Positions 57,828 to 64,000 of a stretch of 64,000 nucleotides of DNA are shown piece by piece. Positions within the stretch are counted from its first letter, which is position 1. Each line of letters starts with the position of its first letter. Under the pieces are notes generated by a model, which had not been told where the DNA came from, ran no database searches, and saw nothing but the letters and a program-made list of their open reading frames with translations. A program made the position numbers and the translations under genes. Source of the DNA: Acetobacteraceae bacterium H6797. Its GTDB lineage: Bacteria > Pseudomonadota > Alphaproteobacteria > Acetobacterales > Acetobacteraceae. The DNA is taken from positions 558,001 through 622,000 of the forward strand of contig JADFCQ010000003.1 in NCBI GenBank assembly GCA_015223225.1. Reading direction: 5' to 3'.

Positions 57828-58523
57828 CTAGTCGCCCGGCTGCCAGCCGCTCTCGAAAAGAGCGGCCAGGCGGTCCCAATTTGCGCGGATGAGCCCCTCC
57901 GTCAGTCGCTGCGCACCCTGTGGGTCGCGGCTGGCGATGGCTTCGGCCAAAGCGAGATTGGCCTCGACGGCCTGGTGCAGCACCTCGGGCAGATGCCTGT
58001 AGGAGGCGTAGCGGTAGCGCATCGCCAGCTTGTCCAGGCCCGAGAGCAGCCGCGTCAGCACCGGATTGCCGCATTCGGCGTGCAGCGTGTCGGTGATGGC
58101 GACATTGGCGGCGAAGGCCGCCGCCGCATCCTCCGCTTTTTCCGCCGCCGCCATGGCCGCCGCCTTTTCGCGCAGCCGGGCGATGGCCGAAGGTGAGGCA
58201 TGGGCCGCCGCCCCGGCCGAGGCCAGCCCTTCCAGCGGCAGGCGGCAGGCGGATATCGCGTCCAGATCCGCCCGCGTCATCGGCGGCACCTGGGTGCCCC
58301 GCCGGGGGTGCCGCAACAGCAGCCCATCGGCCTCCATCACCCGCATCGCCTCCCGCACGGGAGAGCGGCTCACGCCGAAACGCGCGCTCACCTCTTCCTC
58401 CCGCAGCCAGGCGCCGGGGGCATGGACGAGGGTGATCACCTCCTGCTCCAGGCGCCGCGCGATGGCGGCGGGAAGGCTGGCGGGGAGGGAATCCTGATCG
58501 GCTGGCATGAGCGTTGCTAGCAT
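57828..58523 (-). CDS. GntR/FCD-type transcriptional regulator
   Basis: A 231-residue regulator with an N-terminal winged helix (PGAWLREEEVSARFGVSRSPVREAMRVMEADGLLLRHPRRGTQV) and an all-helical FCD domain (metal-binding Asp/His type, NVAITDTLHAECGNPVLTRLL). Start 58523 has GAGG 7 nt upstream. Divergent from a 2-oxoglutarate oxygenase; a FCD-type operator lies between the two starts, so it probably controls the downstream transporter operon. Confidence 0.9.
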   Translation of the reverse strand: MLATLMPADQDSLPASLPAAIARRLEQEVITLVHAPGAWLREEEVSARFGVSRSPVREAMRVMEADGLLLRHPRRGTQVPPMTRADLDAISACRLPLEGLASAGAAAHASPSAIARLREKAAAMAAAEKAEDAAAAFAANVAITDTLHAECGNPVLTRLLSGLDKLAMRYRYASYRHLPEVLHQAVEANLALAEAIASRDPQGAQRLTEGLIRANWDRLAALFESGWQPGD

Positions 58524-58535
58524 TCTGAACCCTCA

Positions 58536-58547
58536 ATTGGATACAAT
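58536..58547. promoter_or_regulatory. FCD-type GntR operator
   Basis: ATTG-GATA-CAAT is a perfect 4-bp inverted repeat, one base away from ATTGTATACAAT, the form bound by many FCD regulators. It lies in the short gap between the divergent regulator and oxygenase starts. Confidence 0.6.
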
Positions 58548-58584
58548 CGACAAAAGCCCGGAAATTCCTTCGGGCAGGAGCCCG

Positions 58585-59583
58585 ATGCCCATGACCGAGG
58601 CAGCCACTGCTTCCAACCTGCTCGAAACCCTGCCGATCGTCGATCTCTCGGCGCTCGGGACGGAGGAGGGCGATAAGGCCATCGCCAAGTCGCTCGACTA
58701 TGCCTTCTCCACCATCGGCTTCGCTTATTTCGCGAATACGCCGATCACCGCCGAGCAGCATAAGGCCATTTTTGAAGCCTCCCGCCGCTTCCACGCCCTC
58801 CCAGAGGAGGCGAAGAAGGCGGTGGCGATGAACGAGTATCATCGCGGCTATATGGCGCCGAATACCTCGGTGATCCGCACCTCCTCGGTCGCCAATGTGA
58901 CCAAGCCGAATTACTCCGAGAGCTTCATGTTCATGCATGAAGTGCCGGAAGGCGACCCGCGCTACGGCCTGCCGCTCCAGGGCCCCACCCCCTGGCCGGC
59001 CGAACTGCCGGAATTCCGCACCGAGGTTCTCGCCTATCAGGCCGCGATGGAGGATTTCTGCCGTAAGCTGCTCGGCCCCATCGCCCTGGCGCTGGGCATG
59101 CCGAAGGATTCGCTGCTCTCCTATTTCGAGAAGCCGACCACCTTCCTCCGCCTGCTGCATTACCCTCCCCAGGCGCCCGATTCGCCGGATGACGCCTTCG
59201 GCTCCGCCCCGCATACCGATTACGGCTTCATCACCGTGCTGGTGCAGGACATGTCGGGCGGCCTCGAGGCGCGCCGCGCGGATGGCACCTGGCTGAAGGC
59301 CACGCCGATCCCCGGCACCTTCGTCGTCAATGTCGGCGACATGCTGAGCCGCTGGACCAATGGCCGCTGGCAGTCCACCCCCCATCGCGTGAAGAACCTC
59401 TCGGGCGGCGACCGCTACTCCTGCCCGTATTTCTTCGACATGGACATGGATGCGATGGTCGAGACCCTGCCCACCTGCGTCACCCCCGAGAACCCCTCGC
59501 GCTACCCGCCGGTGAAGTATGGCGACTACTTGCTTGAGCGCCTGAACAAGAACTATGCCTACCGCGAGAAGAAGGCCGGCTGA
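58585..59583 (+). CDS. 2-oxoglutarate/Fe(II) oxygenase of the isopenicillin N synthase family, second homologue
   Basis: A 332-residue oxygenase: DIOX_N part (IVDLSALGTEEGDK, FAYFANTPI), iron ligands in APHTDYGFIT and TPHRVKNL, and a C-terminal Arg/Ser segment RYSCPYFF. The ATG at 58585 follows AGGAG at 4 nt; 58591 is also possible. It is the first gene after the FCD operator and is followed by a polyamine-type ABC set, so it should act on the imported compound. It differs clearly from the copy at 30400. Confidence 0.9.
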   Translation: MPMTEAATASNLLETLPIVDLSALGTEEGDKAIAKSLDYAFSTIGFAYFANTPITAEQHKAIFEASRRFHALPEEAKKAVAMNEYHRGYMAPNTSVIRTSSVANVTKPNYSESFMFMHEVPEGDPRYGLPLQGPTPWPAELPEFRTEVLAYQAAMEDFCRKLLGPIALALGMPKDSLLSYFEKPTTFLRLLHYPPQAPDSPDDAFGSAPHTDYGFITVLVQDMSGGLEARRADGTWLKATPIPGTFVVNVGDMLSRWTNGRWQSTPHRVKNLSGGDRYSCPYFFDMDMDAMVETLPTCVTPENPSRYPPVKYGDYLLERLNKNYAYREKKAG

Positions 59584-59667
59584 CCGGCCCCGTTCTTGCT
59601 ACGACCGCGACGCTTCACGTTAGAGCCTCTCAAGGCCTCCCTCCCGGACCGAAGGACGAGACAACCC

Positions 59668-60702
59668 ATGATGATGCCCCGCCGCGGGCTGCTGGCCGGC
59701 ATGGCCGGCGCCGCCGCTCTCGCCAATATGCCGGCCTTCGCCCAGGGCCGCACACTGGTGGTCAATTCCTACGGCGGCCGTTGGGAGACCTTCTGGCGCA
59801 ACCAGCTCCTGCCCAAGTTCACGCAGCAGACCGGCATCCAGACCAGGCTGGATGTCGGGCTCGGCACCGGCTGGCTCACCGCCTTCCGCACGGCCGGCAA
59901 GGCGAACCCGCCTTTCCCCATGCTGATGACCAATGAGCGCTACAGCGTCATCCTGCGCGACGAGGGCTATTGCGAGCCCATCCCGGTGGCGAAGCTCAAG
60001 AACTATGCAGACCTGAACGACATCGCGAAGTTCCCGAACAACGCGGCGCTCACGGCGATGATCTCGCCCATCGGCATCGCCTATCGCACCGACATGGTGA
60101 AGGTGCCGCCCAAGGGTTGGAAAGACCTCTGGAACCCCCGCTACAAGGGCCAGATCGGTCTCTATTCCATCACCAACTCGGCCGCGATCATGCTGCTGAT
60201 GATGGCCGGCCAGCTCTTCGGTAAGGGTCAGGGCGACGTGGACACGGCGGTTGCCAAGTTCGCCGAGCTGAAGCCCTTCCCGCAGGTCGCCTTCTCCGGC
60301 CAGATGACCCCGCTGCTGCAGCAGGGCCAGGTCGCCATCGCGCCGATCGACTATTCGGAGGTCGCCGGCATGAAGAAGCGCGGCGTGCCGGTGGAGATCG
60401 TGCTGCCGGAAGACGGGATCATGATGTTCGACCAGACCTTCGCCATCGCCGCCGGCGCGCCGGCCGAGCAGAAGGACATGGCCGTTCAGTATCTCGACTT
60501 CCTGCTGAGCCCCGAGATCCAGCTGCTGATGGCCCGCGAATTCGCCCAGGCCCCAGTGAACAACAAGGTCACCCTGCCGCCTGATATCGCGGCCGACCTG
60601 CCGATCACGCCGGAAGCCCTGGCCAAGGCCGTTCGCTTCGACTGGAGCCTCGCCTCGACCCTGGTTGGCGAGATGGGCGAAAAGTGGTCGAAGGCCATCT
60701 GA
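59668..60702 (+). CDS. Polyamine-type ABC substrate-binding protein, second system
   Basis: A 344-residue periplasmic protein with an RR leader (MPRRGLLAGMAGAAALANMP), cleaved near AFAQG, and the SBP_bac_8/PotD-like start RTLVVNSYGGRWETFW and GWKDLWNPRYKGQ motif. It follows the oxygenase by 84 bases and precedes the ATPase, from which it is parted by a strong terminator, a common way to make more binding protein than transporter. Confidence 0.92.
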   Translation: MMMPRRGLLAGMAGAAALANMPAFAQGRTLVVNSYGGRWETFWRNQLLPKFTQQTGIQTRLDVGLGTGWLTAFRTAGKANPPFPMLMTNERYSVILRDEGYCEPIPVAKLKNYADLNDIAKFPNNAALTAMISPIGIAYRTDMVKVPPKGWKDLWNPRYKGQIGLYSITNSAAIMLLMMAGQLFGKGQGDVDTAVAKFAELKPFPQVAFSGQMTPLLQQGQVAIAPIDYSEVAGMKKRGVPVEIVLPEDGIMMFDQTFAIAAGAPAEQKDMAVQYLDFLLSPEIQLLMAREFAQAPVNNKVTLPPDIAADLPITPEALAKAVRFDWSLASTLVGEMGEKWSKAI

Positions 60703-60732
60703 GCCTTCGAACCAGTTGCTAGAAAAGAAGTA

Positions 60733-60768
60733 GGGGTCTGGGGGAATGCTTTCCCCCAGACTCTTTTT
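60733..60768 (+). terminator. Rho-independent terminator between binding-protein and ATPase genes
   Basis: A perfect 11-bp stem (GTCTGGGGGAA/TTCCCCCAGAC) with a TGCT loop at 60736-60761 is followed by TCTTTTT. This is the clearest intrinsic terminator in the window. Read-through should feed the transporter genes. Confidence 0.85.
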
Positions 60769-60785
60769 GCGTATCGGGAAGACCC

Positions 60786-61850
60786 ATGGCCCACGTCGAA
60801 CTCCAGGCCCTCCACAAGAAATACGGCACGTCGATCGCCCTCGACGACGTGACGCTGGAAGCGCGCGAAGGCGAGCTCGTCTCGCTCCTCGGCCCATCGG
60901 GCTGCGGCAAGACAACCACGCTCCGCTGCATCGCCGGCTTCATGGACCCTGATGGCGGCGATGTGCGCGTCAATGGCCAGTCCGTGCTGCGGGACCCGTC
61001 GCATAAGCGGGATTTCGGCGTCGTCTTCCAGAATTACGCGCTCTTCCCGCATCTGAGCGTTTTCGAGAACGTCGCCTACGGCCTTTCCGTCCGCCGCGTC
61101 TCCAAGGCGGAGCAGAAGACGCGAGTGGCCGAGGCGCTGGCCATGGTGAAGCTCACTGGGCTCGAGGATCGCCTGCCGCGGGCGCTCTCGGGCGGCCAGC
61201 AACAGCGCGTGGCGCTGGCCCGCGCGCTGGTCATCCGCCCCCGGCTGTTGCTGCTCGACGAGCCGCTGGCCAATCTCGACGCCCGGCTGCGCCATGAAGT
61301 GCGCTGGCTCATCCGCGAGGTGCAGCAGGCCGCCGGGACCACGGCCTTCTACGTGACGCATGATCAGGCCGAGGCCATGGCGCTGTCGGACCGTGTCGCC
61401 GTCATGAAGAAAGGCCGCGTGGCGCAATTCGCGACGCCGCGCGAGATCTATCAGCGCCCGCTGGAACGCTATGTGGCGGATTTCACCGGCGAGGCGAATT
61501 TCCTGGCCGCGACGGTCGAGGCCATGCCGGGCGAGGGGCTCTATCGCGTCGCGACCGGCGGGGTTTCGCTCGAGGTGCCGGGCGTGCCGGGCATCACGGG
61601 CAGGGCGGTGCTGATGGTGCGGCCCGAGGCGCTCTCCCTCGCGCCTACGGCCATCGCGGGCCACACGCTGCCCGCGACCGTCACCTCCATCGCCTTCCTC
61701 GGCGCCGCGCAGCAGATCGAGGCGACGCTCGCCGATGGCGCCATGCTTCGCCTCATGGTGCCCCCCAATGCCGAACTCGCGCTGCGGGGCGGGGTGCATC
61801 TGGCGGTCGATCTGGAGCATGCCTGGCTCATGCCGGATATCGCGCCGTGA
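60786..61850 (+). CDS. Polyamine-type ABC ATPase (PotA-like), second system
   Basis: A 354-residue ATPase with Walker A GPSGCGKTT, FQNYALFPHLSV, signature LSGGQQQRVALARAL, Walker B LLLLDEPLANLD and THDQAEAM, then a TOBE domain. Stop overlaps the next gene (GTGA). Works with the permeases at 61847 and 62704 and the binding protein at 59668. Confidence 0.94.
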   Translation: MAHVELQALHKKYGTSIALDDVTLEAREGELVSLLGPSGCGKTTTLRCIAGFMDPDGGDVRVNGQSVLRDPSHKRDFGVVFQNYALFPHLSVFENVAYGLSVRRVSKAEQKTRVAEALAMVKLTGLEDRLPRALSGGQQQRVALARALVIRPRLLLLDEPLANLDARLRHEVRWLIREVQQAAGTTAFYVTHDQAEAMALSDRVAVMKKGRVAQFATPREIYQRPLERYVADFTGEANFLAATVEAMPGEGLYRVATGGVSLEVPGVPGITGRAVLMVRPEALSLAPTAIAGHTLPATVTSIAFLGAAQQIEATLADGAMLRLMVPPNAELALRGGVHLAVDLEHAWLMPDIAP

Positions 61851-62707
61851 CGCGCAGGCAGCTCCCCCGCATCCTGCTCGGCGTCCCGGCCCTGGCGCTG
61901 CTGCTGGTCTTCTTCGTGCTGCCCTATGTCGAGATGGTCACCATGAGCTTCCGCGCGAGCGGGGCCACGGGCGCGCCTTTTGGCAATGGCTATACCGTCG
62001 CGCATTACGCCAAGGCGCTGACCGACACCTATTATCTCGGCGCGCTCGGCAATTCGCTGCTCTGCGGGCTGATTATCACGGTCCTCTGTCTGCTGCTCTC
62101 CTTCCCGTTGGCGCTGCATCTCGCGCGCAGTTCGGGGCGGTGGCATGTCGTGATCTATGCCTGCATCGTCTCGCCGCTGCTCATCGGCGTGCTGGTCCGT
62201 AATTTCGGCTGGATGATCCTGCTCGCGGTCGATGGGCCGCTGAACCGCTGGCTCATGGCGCTGGACATCATCGACCGGCCGATGAAGCTGCTCTTCAACC
62301 AGGGGGTGGTGATCATGGCGCTGGTCCATGTCTTCACGCCCTTCATGGTGCTGCCCATCGCCAATGCGCTGCGGAACGTGAATCTCTCGCTCTATGACGC
62401 CTCGGCCTCGCTGGGCGCGGGCAAGGTCGAAACTTTCTTCCGCGTGACGCTGCCGCTCAGCTTCCCGGGCGTGCAGGCGGGGGTGATCCTGGTTTTCGTG
62501 CTCTCGGTCGCGGCCTATGTGACGCCGGCGCTGCTAGGCGGGCAGTCCATCCCGCTGATGCCGGCCGTCGTGGTGCTGCAGCTCACCGGCTCCTTCGCCT
62601 GGCCCTTCGGCGCGGCGCTGGCGGTGATGATGGCGGTGGCGACGCTCTCGCTCGTCACGGTCTTCACCCTGCTGACGCAACGCCTCGCGGAAAGGACCCG
62701 CGCATGA
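61847..62707 (+). CDS. Polyamine-type ABC permease (PotB-like), second system
   Basis: A 286-residue six-span permease with the EAA loop YDASASLGAGKVETFFRVTLPLSFPGVQAG. The start is GTG, embedded in the ATPase stop (GTGA), so it is translationally coupled. Confidence 0.92.
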   Translation: MTRRQLPRILLGVPALALLLVFFVLPYVEMVTMSFRASGATGAPFGNGYTVAHYAKALTDTYYLGALGNSLLCGLIITVLCLLLSFPLALHLARSSGRWHVVIYACIVSPLLIGVLVRNFGWMILLAVDGPLNRWLMALDIIDRPMKLLFNQGVVIMALVHVFTPFMVLPIANALRNVNLSLYDASASLGAGKVETFFRVTLPLSFPGVQAGVILVFVLSVAAYVTPALLGGQSIPLMPAVVVLQLTGSFAWPFGAALAVMMAVATLSLVTVFTLLTQRLAERTRA

Positions 62708-63498
62708 GCCGCCGTTTCTCCCCCGCGCGGATCGCGGGCAGCGCCCTGATGGCGCTGATCTACGCCTTCCTGCTGGTGCCGCTGGTGGCCGTCGTCGCGG
62801 CCTCGCTCACCGCGGGCGAGCTGATGCGCGTGCCGCCGCAAGGGCTCTCGCTCAAATGGTTCGAGCGCTTCCTGGCCAATCAGAGCTTCATGGAGGCGCT
62901 GACCCTCTCGCTGCGCGTGGCGCTGACCACCATGGTCTGCGTCACGGTGCTGGCGCTGGGGGCGGCGCTCTGCCACCGGGCGCTCTCGCGCAAGCTCGGC
63001 GCCTGGTTCCGCGTGGCGATGACCCTGCCGCTGTTGCTGCCGGAACTGCTGACCTCCATCGGCCTGCTTTTCTTCCTCTACAGCATCGGGTTGGGGAAGA
63101 CGCTCACCGGGCTGCAGATCGGCCATATCATCATCGCCTTTCCCTTCGCCTTCATCTCCATCACCGCGGCGCTGGAGCAGATCGACCCGGCGCTGGAAGA
63201 GGCCTCGGGCAGCCTCGGGGCGGCGGGCTGGACGACCTTCCGCCGCGTGATCCTGCCCATGGCGCGGCCGGGGCTGATGACGGGGGCGCTCTTCGCCTTC
63301 ATCGTCTCCTTCGACATGTTCACCATTTCCCTGCTGCTGAAGCCGATCGGCGGGAATACGCTGCCGCTGGCGCTGTTCGACTTCCTGTCCTACGAATTCG
63401 ATCCGACGGCCGCCGCGGCGGCCACCCTCTCGGTGATCTTCGCCTTCATCGGCGTGGTGGTGATCGAGAAGCTCGTGGGCTTGCGCCAAGCCTTCTGA
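62704..63498 (+). CDS. Polyamine-type ABC permease (PotC-like), second system
   Basis: A 264-residue permease with the EAA loop DPALEEASGSLGAAGWTTFRRVILPMARPGL. ATGA overlap with its partner. A terminator with a run of six T follows 21 bases later, which ends the operon. Confidence 0.92.
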   Translation: MSRRFSPARIAGSALMALIYAFLLVPLVAVVAASLTAGELMRVPPQGLSLKWFERFLANQSFMEALTLSLRVALTTMVCVTVLALGAALCHRALSRKLGAWFRVAMTLPLLLPELLTSIGLLFFLYSIGLGKTLTGLQIGHIIIAFPFAFISITAALEQIDPALEEASGSLGAAGWTTFRRVILPMARPGLMTGALFAFIVSFDMFTISLLLKPIGGNTLPLALFDFLSYEFDPTAAAAATLSVIFAFIGVVVIEKLVGLRQAF

Positions 63499-63519
63499 CG
63501 CCAGCTACGCCGCATGCGA

Positions 63520-63547
63520 GGCCGGCCCTTCGGGACCGGCCTTTTTT
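63520..63547 (+). terminator. Rho-independent terminator of the second transporter operon
   Basis: Stem GGCCGG/CCGGCC plus an inner CC/GG across one mismatch, loop TTCG, followed immediately by TTTTTT. Confidence 0.85.
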
Positions 63548-63663
63548 CGTGCAGCCTGCTGATCAATTGATCAATTCAAGTGATCATTTAATTCTCGTTG
63601 CACGCCTGCTCAAGGACGTGTCATTCTCCGCCCCAGGGCCGTCAGCCGGCCAGGAGATCCCCC

Positions 63664-64000
63664 ATGACCAAGATGCGTATCGAGGGCTCGTTCGTTGCCC
63701 TGATCACTCCGTTCAATGCCGATGGCAGCGTCGATTTCGGCGCGTTCCGGACGCTGCTGGACTGGCACGAGAAGAGCGGCACCTCGGCGGTGCTGATCAT
63801 GGGCTCGACGGGCGAAGTGTCGATGCTGACGCCGGAGGAGCGCCGCGAGATCGTCGAGAAGACGGCCGCGATGAAGACCGGGAAGATGAAGTTCTTCTAC
63901 GGCTGCACCGGCACCAGCACGGCGGGCACGATCGCCTATCTGAAGCATGCCAAGGCCGCCGGCGCCGATGGCGCGATCCTGGCCGCGCCCGCCTATATCT
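63664..64000 (+). CDS. DapA-family aldolase/lyase (5' part; cut by the window end)
   Basis: The first 112 codons of a dihydrodipicolinate synthase/N-acetylneuraminate lyase-family protein: FVALITPFNADGSVDF, the substrate motif GSTGEVSML (usually G-T-T-G-E) and AAGADGAILAAPAY. The altered motif suggests a substrate other than aspartate semialdehyde, such as a 2-keto sugar acid. The Schiff-base lysine lies beyond the window. It is on a separate transcript, after the terminator. Confidence 0.88.
   Translation, partial: MTKMRIEGSFVALITPFNADGSVDFGAFRTLLDWHEKSGTSAVLIMGSTGEVSMLTPEERREIVEKTAAMKTGKMKFFYGCTGTSTAGTIAYLKHAKAAGADGAILAAPAYI

Overview
The window is a GC-rich, densely packed chromosomal segment. 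Its gene content suggests an alphaproteobacterium, most likely a Rhodospirillales/Acetobacteraceae (Roseomonas-like) bacterium. The clues are an alphaproteobacterial DUF3126 protein, a Bug-type tricarboxylate binding protein, many solute-binding proteins with twin-arginine leaders, CaiB-type CoA-transferases and a Kdo pathway for a Gram-negative outer membrane. This taxonomic reading is inference. I saw no rRNA, tRNA, CRISPR array, prophage or intact transposase.

Layout. 1-2707: three overlapping CoA-transferase genes. 2917-12041: an exopolysaccharide O-acetylation and export block (AlgI-like MBOAT, two AlgJ/AlgX-like proteins, an AlgF-like protein, a BcsC-like TPR/outer-membrane barrel, an SGNH esterase and a 59-residue membrane protein) with no polysaccharide synthase in view. 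12048-17772: a leftward amide/glutamyl catabolism operon divergent from a peptide-type binding protein. 17898-20466: kdsA-kdsB-kdsD for Kdo synthesis. 20578-26917: a 37-residue membrane protein, copper amine oxidase, ABC-F ATPase, DUF3126 and a GMC oxidoreductase. 27133-29154: divergent mntR/mntH, followed by a 172-bp palindromic MITE-like element. 29326-39465: a LysR regulator, a 2-oxoglutarate oxygenase, binding proteins, an amine oxidase-like flavoprotein and a polyamine-type ABC operon that includes a hydroxyacid dehydrogenase and a class II aldolase. 39588-47200: a second peptide-type binding protein, a second MITE copy, an ABC exporter, GST, aldo/keto reductase, luciferase-like monooxygenase and HpcH-type aldolase. 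47222-53060: a polysaccharide-associated orphan protein, Fur-box-linked oppDF-like ATPases, a Fur-box-linked unknown gene, and a DEAD-box helicase. 53417-64000: a chemoreceptor, an amidohydrolase, two GntR regulators each next to an operator-like palindrome, a Bug binding protein, a second 2-oxoglutarate oxygenase with a complete polyamine-type ABC transporter, and the start of a DapA-family gene.

Functionally the window is dominated by uptake and breakdown of amines, amides, organic acids and peptides, plus envelope polysaccharide work. The most interesting signals are the synthase-less acetylation/export block and its tiny membrane protein, which has a probable paralogue 8.5 kb away; the two MITE copies, one inserted exactly between two convergent stop codons; and two Fur-like boxes that link oppDF-type ATPases to an uncharacterised gene.
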